From contig JAJYPZ010000005.1 in NCBI GenBank assembly GCA_021794855.1, forward strand, positions 1 to 13,719: DNA of 13,719 bases, in the 5' to 3' direction. A program made the translations under genes and the position numbers. The notes beneath the pieces were generated by a model that ran no database searches, was not told the DNA's origin, and was given only the letters and a program-made list of their open reading frames with translations. Each line of letters begins with the position of its first letter. Positions within the stretch are counted from its first letter, which is position 1. The stretch is from Pseudomonadota bacterium (GTDB taxonomy: Bacteria; Pseudomonadota; Gammaproteobacteria; Burkholderiales; Sulfuriferulaceae). Of the stretch, positions 7,502-13,719 are shown in pieces.

Positions 7502-8371
7502 ATGTCACTATCAATGAGCTTACCCGTTTTAAGCAATAATGCGACAAGCCTGGAAAATTATATCCATACCGTCAACAGCTATCCGATTTTGACGCAGGAA
7601 GAAGAAACCAGTCTTGCCTACCGTTTGCGCGATCATAGCGATCTTGATGCTGCTGGACGTCTGGTGCTTAGTCATCTACGAGTTGTGGTAAGCATTGCCC
7701 GCAAATATATCGGTTATGGCCTGCCCCAAGCCGATTTGATTCAGGAAGGCAATATAGGCCTGATGAAAGCAGTTAAACGCTTCGATCCCGAACGCGGCGT
7801 GCGTCTGGTTTCGTTCGCCATGCACTGGATCAAGGCCGAGATGCACGAATATATCCTGCGTAACTGGCGCATGGTAAAAATAGCGACGACCAAAGGTCAA
7901 CGCAAACTGTTTTTTAATTTGCGTAGCCTTAAAACCGGCTCTTCCAGCTTAACAAACACCGAAGCCGACGCAATGGCAAGCAGTCTCGGCGTCAAACGCG
8001 AAGAAGTGCTGGAAATGGAAACTCGTTTTAATGGTCAGGATGTAGCGCTGGAGCCGGTTAATGACGACGGCGAAGACAGTTATGCGCCGCTGGCATATTT
8101 AACTGACACAGAAGCCGAACCATCCAAAATCCTTGCCCGCGCTGAATATGAACGCTTATCCAGCAGCGGACTGGTGGAAGCGCTCGACAGTCTGGATTCG
8201 AGAAGTCGCCATATAGTCGAATCGCGCTGGCTGAACGAAGAAAAACCGGCGACCCTGCACGACTTGGCGGCCGAATATAACATATCGGCGGAGCGGGTAC
8301 GACAGATCGAGCAGAAAGCCATGCAGAAAATGAAATTGACACTGGCAGCCGAAGGCGGCAGCCACTTTTAA
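7502..8371 (+). CDS. rpoH: RNA polymerase heat-shock sigma factor RpoH (sigma-32)
   Basis: RpoH directs RNA polymerase to heat-shock promoters for chaperones and proteases. The 289-residue protein carries a sigma-70 region 2 (about 50-130), with core-binding and -10-recognition segments ending in MHWIKAEMHEYILRNWRMVK. The diagnostic RpoH box QRKLFFNLR is at 133-141. Region 4 has a helix-turn-helix at about 250-277 (TLHDLAAEYNISAERVRQIE) for -35 recognition. I place the start at 7502, after AAGGAGG. The in-frame ATG at 7460 lies inside the CIRCE element, before the ribosome binding site, and would add 14 residues unlike the family. The position after ftsX is conserved in gammaproteobacteria. 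Regulation appears unusual: a sigma-E-type promoter overlapped by an HrcA operator. Confidence 0.97.
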   Translation: MSLSMSLPVLSNNATSLENYIHTVNSYPILTQEEETSLAYRLRDHSDLDAAGRLVLSHLRVVVSIARKYIGYGLPQADLIQEGNIGLMKAVKRFDPERGVRLVSFAMHWIKAEMHEYILRNWRMVKIATTKGQRKLFFNLRSLKTGSSSLTNTEADAMASSLGVKREEVLEMETRFNGQDVALEPVNDDGEDSYAPLAYLTDTEAEPSKILARAEYERLSSSGLVEALDSLDSRSRHIVESRWLNEEKPATLHDLAAEYNISAERVRQIEQKAMQKMKLTLAAEGGSHF

Positions 8372-8376
8372 GTGCA

Positions 8377-8412
8377 TGAGCGGGCAGACTACCGGTCGAC
8401 AGCTGCCGCTCA
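8377..8412 (+). terminator. Stem-loop after rpoH, possible terminator
   Basis: TGAGCGGGCAG (8377-8387) pairs with CTGCCGCTCA (8403-8412) through ten base pairs with one bulged G, around a 15-nt loop, beginning 6 nt after the rpoH stop. No strong T-run follows, only ATCTTTATA some 7 nt on, so it is not a classic intrinsic terminator. It may stabilise the mRNA 3' end or act with Rho. A second, shorter hairpin, CGCA-ATAC-TGCG followed by TTTCTGTTT (about 8496-8514), is another weak candidate. Confidence 0.4.
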
Positions 8413-8513
8413 AGCCGCACATCTTTATAAGACACTACAACGATCCAGAACTATTTAGACCCAAGCCGCCTCTCGTACCTTAACATCAGATGGCGCAATA
8501 CTGCGTTTCTGTT

Positions 8514-8618
8514 TCAAGCGAAAAATATAACCGAAAAAAAACTGATCCACGACCAGACTATCAATGCCGTAATGATTGTTATCGGCATATTATATTTGCT
8601 AAAAAGAAATTTACCCAT
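8514..8618 (-). CDS. Probable small membrane peptide, 34 residues, unrecognised
   Basis: The frame runs ATG (8616-8618) to TGA (8514-8516) and encodes 34 residues. The N-terminus is short and basic (MGKFLFSKYN), followed by one hydrophobic helix from about residue 11 to the end (PITIITALIVWSWISFFSVI), so it should be a single-span inner-membrane peptide. Three things support it as a real gene. A very strong Shine-Dalgarno, GGAGGAG, lies 7 nt before the ATG. A plausible sigma-70 promoter lies upstream at 8672-8701. The composition is that of a membrane helix. It lies after ccoS in the cbb3 assembly cluster but seems to have its own promoter. Small single-helix subunits are known for cytochrome oxidases, and a role there is only a guess from position. 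I do not recognise the family. An open frame on the other strand (8490-8711) looks non-coding. Confidence 0.55.
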   Translation of the reverse strand: MGKFLFSKYNMPITIITALIVWSWISFFSVIFFA

Positions 8619-8671
8619 TTCCGTTCTCCTCCAAACCAACTGAATATTAACTCTAAACCAAAATCTGAGCA

Positions 8672-8701
8672 ATTGTACCCTAACTGCAGCAATTGCTGCA
8701 A
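8672..8701 (-). promoter_or_regulatory. Candidate sigma-70 promoter for the small membrane peptide
   Basis: On the minus strand TTGCAG (8696-8701) and TACAAT (8672-8677) are 18 nt apart. The -10 matches at five of six positions; the -35 matches only in its TTG. The start would be near 8665, giving a leader of about 47 nt to the strong ribosome binding site. The 16-bp palindrome at 8685-8700 overlaps the -35 and spacer, as a repressor or activator site might. Confidence 0.45.
8685..8700. promoter_or_regulatory. Perfect 16-bp palindrome, candidate operator
   Basis: TGCAGCAATTGCTGCA is a perfect inverted repeat with no spacer, located within the candidate promoter at 8672-8701. Its symmetry and position suggest a binding site for a dimeric regulator. 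I cannot match it to FNR, Fur or another standard operator, so no regulator is assigned. Confidence 0.4.
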
Positions 8702-8717
8702 TTTTGAATAACACTAT

Positions 8718-8768
8718 GAGACCTTTGCAATGCTATTACGCTTGCTCATAATTCGTTAAAAAGGGCTC
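8718..8768. repeat. 51-bp MITE-like element (copy B), diverged
   Basis: The left end GAGACCTTTGCA (8718-8729) is nearly identical to the ends of copy A (4642-4688). The right end (8757-8768) reads as GAGCCCTTTTTA on the other strand, matching 9 of 12 positions of the left end; with the adjoining AT the match is 11 of 14. The core aligns with the reverse complement of copy A (ATTAC, then GC and CATA in the same order). No clear target duplication remains, so this copy looks older. It lies just after the ccoS stop (8 nt) and just before the small-peptide promoter, and could separate the two transcription units. Confidence 0.5.
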
Positions 8769-8775
8769 ATTATAT

Positions 8776-8964
8776 TTAGTTTTTATGTTCCTCGACCTGG
8801 TTCGACGGCAGCAAGGGATCGTCGTCGTCCATTAATATACGTTGGGCGGGACCTTCCATGTCCTCGAACTGCCCGGAACGTATGGCCCATAGTATGCCTA
8901 TCACCATGAATGCGATGAAAATCGTCGTCATTCCCAATAAAAACAGCAATGTTGATATAGTCAT
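8776..8964 (-). CDS. ccoS: cbb3-type cytochrome oxidase assembly protein CcoS
   Basis: CcoS is a small inner-membrane protein needed to insert cofactors (heme b and copper) into CcoN during cbb3 oxidase maturation. The 62 residues comprise one N-terminal membrane helix (about 4-28, LLFLLGMTTIFIAFMVIGILW). The family signature WAIRSGQFEDMEGPAQRIL and an acidic patch (DDDD) follow, and the tail is short and hydrophilic. The ATG (8962-8964) directly abuts the ccoI stop with no gap, so it is translated from the same mRNA. It is the last gene of the ccoG-fixH-ccoI-ccoS set, which is the standard order. Confidence 0.95.
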   Translation of the reverse strand: MTISTLLFLLGMTTIFIAFMVIGILWAIRSGQFEDMEGPAQRILMDDDDPLLPSNQVEEHKN

Positions 8965-11406
8965 TTAACGCAGCCTTAACGCATTGAGTACAACAATTAA
9001 AGAGCTTAGCGACATGCCAAGCGCCGCCAGCCACGGCGATATATAACCCATGGCGGCAAACGGCAAGGCGACGAAGTTGTAAATAGCCGCCCACCAAAGA
9101 TTCTGATGCATTACCTGCAACGTACTTTTCCCCGCAGCCAAAGCCGTGTCGACGTCAATCAATTTACTCGAAAGCAAAATAATATCGCTGGTTTGACTCG
9201 CAACATCGGTACCTGTTCCCATAGCGAACGAAACGTGTGCACCCGCTAAAACCGGGGCATCGTTGATGCCGTCTCCGACCATCGCCACCATTTCTTTTTG
9301 TCCCTGTAACGCTTGCAAAAATGCCAGCTTGTCTTGAGGCTTTTGCTGACTGCCGAACGAACCGATTCCGAGTTCAGACGCTGCATAGGCTACCGCCGCC
9401 TCGCTATCGCCCGACAGAATACTGACTTTTATCCCGCGCGCCTGGATCGCTGCAACCGCCTCCTTTGCGTCCGCCCGTAAAGGATCGCTCAGCGCAAATA
9501 CTGCTAGCGCCTGTTTTGCATCGCACAACCACACCAGTGTTGCAGAGGGATAGAGTCGCTGTATACGCAGCTCGTCGGCATCTTGCCCCCGATTTGCAAA
9601 CTTGCGGTTACCCAAAGTATATTCTGCCGCCAATATTTCACCGGAGACGCCGTGACCCGGCACATTTCTCGCATTGCTTACGGCAGGCAGTCTATCTGTC
9701 GATCCATAACGCATAAACGCATGCGCCAACGGATGTTCGGAGGCCTGTTCCAGAGCTGCCGCGACAGCTGCGCACCATTCGGCGCTTACATTCGACAATA
9801 TCTCTATCGCTTCGATACGGGGTTTGCCTACCGTCAAGGTACCGGTTTTATCGAATACCACACAGGTCACGCGCGATAAGGTTTCCAAAGCATGTCCGCG
9901 AGTAACCAGTATGCCGCGCTTGATCAGATTAGAACCGGCAGCCGCCAGCGCTGCCGGCACTGCTAGCGATAATGCGCAAGGACAGGTTACCACCAGCACG
10001 GACAGTACGATTTCGAAAGCGCGGCCAGCATCGATTTTCAACCAGATCAAGCCGGTCAAAAAAGCAAAAATCAATAGTCCCAGGGTAAACCAGACCGCGA
10101 CCCGATCGGCGATTTGCGCAATACGCGGTTTTTCCGCCTGTGCCTTATCGACCAGTCGAACGATCCCTGCGAGCACAGTATTTTCGCCTATACCGGTCAC
10201 TTGCACCATAAGCGGACCCTCCTGATTCATACTGCCTGCTATTACCGTATCGCCAGTCTGTTTTGGTACGGCTCGCGACTCTCCGGTCAGCAACGATTCG
10301 TCTACCGTCGACATGCCCTCCACAATCAATCCGTCGGCGGCTATGATTTCACCGGCTTTAGCCAGTATCTGATCGCCCTGTTGCAAATCCAATACAGCAA
10401 CATAATCCTGCTGTCCGTCGCGAATACGGGTAGCCATGGCAGGTTGCAGTTTCAAAAGATTTTCGGCGGATTCTATCGATTTTTCCCGTGCCCCCGATTC
10501 GAGCAAGCGGGTCACCAGCAAAAACAAGGTGAACATACTGATCGTGTCGTAATACACTTGCGTCCCACCGGTAAAAGTGACCCAAAGACTGCCTGCAAAC
10601 GCGCTGAGTATAGCAATGCTTACCGGAACATCCATATTCAGATGTCTGGTCTTCAGGCCGCTCCAGGCCGAACGATAAAATGGCCACGCAGCGAAGCTGA
10701 CCACCGGCAATGTTAGCAGCAAACTGAACCATCGCAGCAAACGGCGGGTATTGTGGTCGATGCCATACCACGCGCCTGCGTAGAGTGCGACTGCAAGCAT
10801 CATGACCTGCGCTGCAGCTATTCCGGCTATGGCGATGCGCTGCAAATCCTTCTTGCGCTGGGTTTTTCTGACCTGATCCGATTGCCAGGCGCTGTAGGGA
10901 TGAGCGTTATAGCCTAACAGCTGAATTTCCTGCAATATCCTGGATAGCTCTATCTGCCTTTCATCCCAGGCGATCCGAGCTCGATGATTGGCATAATTGA
11001 CTTCCACCGACTGGATGCCCGCCAACTGTTTCAAGTGACGTTCATTCAGCCAGACGCAGGCGGCACAGGTTATCCCTTCAAGGATCAGAACCGCTTCCTT
11101 GCAATGGGGGCCGGCATCTATCACAAAACTGCGCTGTATATCAGGATGATCGTAGAGCGCCAGTTTTTTGATCTCGCCGGGCACTACTTCCTGCCCGCTC
11201 TCAGGCATGGCCGTTCTGCTGCGATAGTAATCGCCCAGACCGTTATCGACAATTGCCTGCGCTACTGCCTGACATCCCCGACAGCACATCGTTCTCGGCG
11301 AGTTCTCGATCTGGACATACAGGCCGAGCCCGGGGGGGGCAGGTTGTCCGCAATGGTAACACTGCGAACTAGCCACATCAGGCATATTATGTGACACAAC
11401 TGTCAA
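8965..11406 (-). CDS. ccoI: Copper-transporting P-type ATPase CcoI/FixI for cbb3 oxidase assembly
   Basis: This 813-residue P1B-type ATPase exports copper across the inner membrane for the CuB site of cbb3 oxidase. The N-terminus has the Cys-rich CcoI region (C16xxC19 and C41-C42-x2-C45), then a heavy-metal-associated domain with GITCAAC (C114, C117). Next come the membrane helices from about 187, the actuator motif TGES (374-377), the translocation motif CPC (475-477), phosphorylated Asp519 in DKTGT, SEHPLA (556-561) and GDGIND (711-716). All catalytic motifs are intact. The start is uncertain. TTG at 11406 overlaps the fixH stop by 4 nt and has AAGAAGG about 4 nt upstream. GTG at 11397 and ATG at 11385 are alternatives with poorer ribosome binding sites. 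The choice does not affect any domain. Confidence 0.96.
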   Translation of the reverse strand: MTVVSHNMPDVASSQCYHCGQPAPPGLGLYVQIENSPRTMCCRGCQAVAQAIVDNGLGDYYRSRTAMPESGQEVVPGEIKKLALYDHPDIQRSFVIDAGPHCKEAVLILEGITCAACVWLNERHLKQLAGIQSVEVNYANHRARIAWDERQIELSRILQEIQLLGYNAHPYSAWQSDQVRKTQRKKDLQRIAIAGIAAAQVMMLAVALYAGAWYGIDHNTRRLLRWFSLLLTLPVVSFAAWPFYRSAWSGLKTRHLNMDVPVSIAILSAFAGSLWVTFTGGTQVYYDTISMFTLFLLVTRLLESGAREKSIESAENLLKLQPAMATRIRDGQQDYVAVLDLQQGDQILAKAGEIIAADGLIVEGMSTVDESLLTGESRAVPKQTGDTVIAGSMNQEGPLMVQVTGIGENTVLAGIVRLVDKAQAEKPRIAQIADRVAVWFTLGLLIFAFLTGLIWLKIDAGRAFEIVLSVLVVTCPCALSLAVPAALAAAGSNLIKRGILVTRGHALETLSRVTCVVFDKTGTLTVGKPRIEAIEILSNVSAEWCAAVAAALEQASEHPLAHAFMRYGSTDRLPAVSNARNVPGHGVSGEILAAEYTLGNRKFANRGQDADELRIQRLYPSATLVWLCDAKQALAVFALSDPLRADAKEAVAAIQARGIKVSILSGDSEAAVAYAASELGIGSFGSQQKPQDKLAFLQALQGQKEMVAMVGDGINDAPVLAGAHVSFAMGTGTDVASQTSDIILLSSKLIDVDTALAAGKSTLQVMHQNLWWAAIYNFVALPFAAMGYISPWLAALGMSLSSLIVVLNALRLR

Positions 11407-12203
11407 GCTGCCTTCTTCACCATAACATTCCGCTCGACTTCAATAAATTTGCCGCCGGCTGAGATGGTAGTACGCATGATCCAGCTTCCGCTGCCGGGGA
11501 TGGAAATATGACCCGAGTAATTACCCTTACCTGTATCGATCAGTTGAGTTTGTGCAAGAGGTATTTCGTTTCCGGCTCGAAGAAGACTGATTTTTACCGC
11601 CGCATTGTCTATCGGTTGATGATTACGATCAGCCAGTTTCAATGTTAAGGCATTTTCTGCTTGAGAACCCGCCACCAGAGTCTTGACCCCATCTATTTCT
11701 ATAACCCAACCCAATTCTCTGAGGCTTGAAATCATTTGCAAATGCTGGTTTTGCGCGCTGGCAGCTTGCTCGTCGTGTCGAGTTACACCCGAGAAAGCAG
11801 TATATACTGGTTTTTTTTGCGCATTAGGCAAGAAAAACGCGGCAATGCCTGGCGGAACTCCGTTGGTAGACATGGAAACAAAAGCGCCGTTTACCACAAA
11901 AAGCACCAGAAAAAAGGCGACCATGAGTTTAATGGTCCAATGTATGCCTTCTTGTTGGGACTGCCTGGTTGCGGAACTGCTGATTAAGGTCATCACAGTC
12001 GCGGCCGATAAAAATACCGCCAAGTGTATCGACACGATGTCCAGACTCATGCCGACAATCAAACTATACGCAAGAATCATAAAACTGGCGGCGGCAGCTG
12101 AAATTACACCGCGCCAGAAGTTTGGCACGCCTATGCGCCCGAGCAAAAGGTGCATGATTATAACTAAAACTGCTCCACCAAATAAGCTTACTGACAAATT
12201 CAT
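11403..12203 (-). CDS. fixH: FixH-family cbb3 assembly protein with extended N-terminal membrane region
   Basis: This 266-residue protein lies in the FixH position between ccoG and ccoI. FixH (CcoH) is a membrane-anchored protein with a periplasmic domain, needed for cbb3 oxidase assembly or stability. The part from about residue 88 looks like FixH: a membrane helix (91-112, KLMVAFFLVLFVVNGAFV), then a periplasmic region ending in an immunoglobulin-like beta domain (about 184-262) with LTLKLADRNHQPIDNAAVKI, GNYSGHISIPGSGSW and a conserved Trp. Before it are about 85 extra residues with three more hydrophobic segments (about 4-22, 33-52, 57-77), which ordinary FixH proteins of roughly 160 residues lack. 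AAAAGG 7 nt before the ATG supports this long start. The ATG overlaps the ccoG stop in ATGA. The family call rests on both context and sequence. Confidence 0.82.
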   Translation of the reverse strand: MNLSVSLFGGAVLVIIMHLLLGRIGVPNFWRGVISAAAASFMILAYSLIVGMSLDIVSIHLAVFLSAATVMTLISSSATRQSQQEGIHWTIKLMVAFFLVLFVVNGAFVSMSTNGVPPGIAAFFLPNAQKKPVYTAFSGVTRHDEQAASAQNQHLQMISSLRELGWVIEIDGVKTLVAGSQAENALTLKLADRNHQPIDNAAVKISLLRAGNEIPLAQTQLIDTGKGNYSGHISIPGSGSWIMRTTISAGGKFIEVERNVMVKKAA

Positions 12204-13636
12204 TGCCGTACCTTTTCACTATTAAAACTTGCCATTTGAACGGCGCGGTCTTTAGGGTTATTCACAGGGTGTACAATAAAGCTGAATTTTGTGTATTTTT
12301 CAGCCTGAGACGCTTGCATGGCCACATTTGCAAGAACGATTACGCTCCGCCCTCCATGTACCAGCACTTGATCCATGGAGCCGAGATTAAGCGCGCCGGG
12401 CGGTAAACCCTCAGCGCTTATCCGGTAGGTAACGTCGTGTTCCGTATCGTTCTGCAAACGTATTTGATATCGATCTCGTATCTCGCCGTCAGACAAATAC
12501 ACAAACAGCGGTTGCCTTACCTGACGCACACCCACTTCAAAATCACTTCGATGTTCGACGTTATACACCAGCAATCCGGTCATGATAATCAAAGCGACAA
12601 GATATCCGACCACTTTCAATCTTTTCCAGTCCAGATGCGGCTTGGCCGGCACGGTTGCTGCAATGTTGGACTCGGAATCGTATCGTATCAGCCCCTGGGG
12701 ATAACCCACGCTGCCCATGACACTATTGCAGGCATCAATACATAAACCGCAAGAAATGCACCGGTACTGAAGTCCTTCCCGAATATCGATACCTGCCGGG
12801 CAAACCTGAACGCATAATCCGCAATCGATACAATCGCCGTGTCCTTGTTTGAGGCGTTCGTCCCGGTTTTTCAATTCTCCGCGAGCCGCTGTGCGCCCTG
12901 TTAGTCCTTCTCCGCGCCGTACATCATATGCCACGGCAAGCGTACTCGCATCATACATGACGCTCTGGAAGCGACCGTAAGGACACACATACGCGCAAAT
13001 CTGTTCCCGCATAAAGCCGGCAGCCAAATATGTGGAAACGGTCAAACCAAGAGCGGTAATGTAGGCAGCGGAAGCCGCGGTACCCAGAAAAAAACGATGC
13101 AACAGATCAGGCGCATAACCGAAGTACAAAACAAAGGTCATGCCGGTCCAGAACGAGAACGCCAGCCATAGCGTGTGCGTCAGGCCGATTTTCGTTATTT
13201 TTTCCAGATGCCAAGGCTGTTTCTGAAGCCGTAGCCTTGCGGTTCTTTCGCCCTGTACGACCCGTTCTATCCAGATAAACAGGTCGGTCCAAATCGTCTG
13301 AAAACAGAAATAACCGCAAAAAGCGCGGCCTATGAGCGTCGTGACAAAAAACAGAAACGTGGCGGCAATAAAAAGCAGCAAAGCCAACCAGAATACGTTT
13401 TTCGGATAAATGACCACATCGAAAATATCGAATCTCCGATCGATCATATCGAACATTATTGCCTGCGAAATATGACCATTGCGCATCCAGGGAAGCCAGG
13501 GCATTCCGAAATAGACAGCGTAGGCCAGTAGAAGAATCGAGGTTTTGAAGCTCCTGAATTTCCCCTTTACCGACTTGGGTACGATTGTTTCCTTTTTCTC
13601 ATAAAACTGGATAGGCTGAACCGTATTAGAATCCAA
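12200..13636 (-). CDS. ccoG: cbb3 oxidase accessory iron-sulfur membrane protein CcoG (FixG/RdxA)
   Basis: CcoG is a polytopic membrane protein with two [4Fe-4S] clusters; in the family it reduces copper for cbb3 oxidase assembly. The 478 residues start with KVKGKF-type sequence and membrane helices. The membrane cysteine pairs are GRAFCGYFC (C107, C111) and AYVCPYGRFQ (C218). Two ferredoxin motifs follow, C269-x2-C272-x2-C275-x3-C279-P and C293-x2-C296-x2-C299-x3-C303. A further helix near 342-360 and a C-terminal immunoglobulin-like FixG domain complete it. I place the start at TTG (13634-13636) because GGAG lies 7 nt upstream (13644-13647). The only in-frame ATG, at 13669, is inside the loop of a terminator hairpin. 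The stop overlaps the fixH start. Confidence 0.93.
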   Translation of the reverse strand: MDSNTVQPIQFYEKKETIVPKSVKGKFRSFKTSILLLAYAVYFGMPWLPWMRNGHISQAIMFDMIDRRFDIFDVVIYPKNVFWLALLLFIAATFLFFVTTLIGRAFCGYFCFQTIWTDLFIWIERVVQGERTARLRLQKQPWHLEKITKIGLTHTLWLAFSFWTGMTFVLYFGYAPDLLHRFFLGTAASAAYITALGLTVSTYLAAGFMREQICAYVCPYGRFQSVMYDASTLAVAYDVRRGEGLTGRTAARGELKNRDERLKQGHGDCIDCGLCVQVCPAGIDIREGLQYRCISCGLCIDACNSVMGSVGYPQGLIRYDSESNIAATVPAKPHLDWKRLKVVGYLVALIIMTGLLVYNVEHRSDFEVGVRQVRQPLFVYLSDGEIRDRYQIRLQNDTEHDVTYRISAEGLPPGALNLGSMDQVLVHGGRSVIVLANVAMQASQAEKYTKFSFIVHPVNNPKDRAVQMASFNSEKVRQ

Positions 13637-13650
13637 ATTTCGTCTCCATA

Positions 13651-13677
13651 AAACAAAACCCCCGCACATAGCGGGGG
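13651..13677 (-). terminator. Intrinsic terminator just upstream of ccoG
   Basis: On the minus strand CCCCCGC pairs with GCGGGGG over a TATGT loop (arms 13671-13677 and 13659-13665), followed directly by TTTTGTTTT (13650-13658). This is a textbook Rho-independent terminator for a transcript entering from the right edge of the window, plausibly the cbb3 structural operon. Stop codons occur in all three minus-strand frames between it and the window edge. The ccoG ribosome binding site begins only 3 nt beyond the T-run. Confidence 0.88.
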
Positions 13678-13719
13678 CTTAGAGCATAGTCAGGAAGTAT
13701 ATTCTACTTAACTTGCACT

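Noticed and set aside
8490..8711. 73-codon plus-strand frame in the rpoH-ccoS gap
   Set aside because: Its translation is low-complexity and polar with no recognisable motif, it has no ribosome binding site, and it is antisense to the better supported small peptide and its promoter.
13626..13649. Seven-codon ORF (METKFGF) overlapping the ccoG start, as a leader peptide
   Set aside because: It has no ribosome binding site of its own apart from the terminator stem and is probably chance.

Overview
The window carries a conserved gammaproteobacterial chromosomal block. The order ferredoxin - coaD - rsmD - two M16 peptidases, divergent from ftsY - ftsE - ftsX - rpoH, is close to what I recall around PA0362-PA0376 in Pseudomonas aeruginosa. 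A cbb3-oxidase assembly cluster follows on the minus strand. Synteny and protein motifs point to an aerobic or microaerobic gammaproteobacterium. A methanotroph-like (Methylococcales) lineage is only a guess. I saw no phage, integrase, CRISPR, tRNA or rRNA.

Left part (1-4573): the 3' end of an alpha/beta-hydrolase esterase on the plus strand converges on a minus-strand gene set. That set, in transcription order, is an active M16 zinc peptidase, a catalytically dead M16 partner, rsmD, coaD and a 2[4Fe-4S] ferredoxin. Spacing is tight (10 nt, a 4-nt ATGA overlap, 48 nt, 79 nt). The two exported M16 proteins look like an active/inactive pair.

Middle (4574-8371): ftsY, ftsE and ftsX are joined by two ATGA overlaps and make the SRP receptor and the FtsEX divisome ABC complex. 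rpoH (sigma-32) follows after 189 nt. Its leader holds the most striking signal in the window. A promoter matching the sigma-E (RpoE) consensus, GGAACTT-N16-TCTCA, is overlapped by a perfect CIRCE element, TTAGCACTC-N9-GAGTGCTAA. CIRCE is the HrcA repressor operator. This suggests that the heat-shock sigma gene is activated by envelope stress and repressed by HrcA at one compact site. A small hairpin pairing the Shine-Dalgarno may add a third layer.

Gap 8372-8775 (404 nt): this holds a stem-loop just after rpoH, a probable unannotated 34-codon membrane peptide gene on the minus strand with its own RBS, a candidate promoter and a 16-bp palindrome, and one copy of a short repeat.

Right part (8776-13719): ccoG, fixH, ccoI and ccoS on the minus strand, all overlapping or abutting, encode the assembly and copper-supply machinery for cbb3 cytochrome oxidase. 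FixH has an unusual N-terminal block of about 85 residues with three extra membrane segments. A strong intrinsic terminator sits directly before the ccoG ribosome binding site. It presumably ends an upstream operon, plausibly ccoNOP, outside the window.

Two copies of a roughly 50-bp repeat with GAGAnCTTTGCA-type inverted ends lie at 4642-4688 and 8718-8768. The first is flanked by a 5-bp direct repeat (ATCAT), so they look like miniature transposable elements. Several starts differ from the longest possible ORF: ferredoxin 711, rpoH 7502, ccoG TTG at 13636. ftsY starts with GTG and ccoI probably with TTG.
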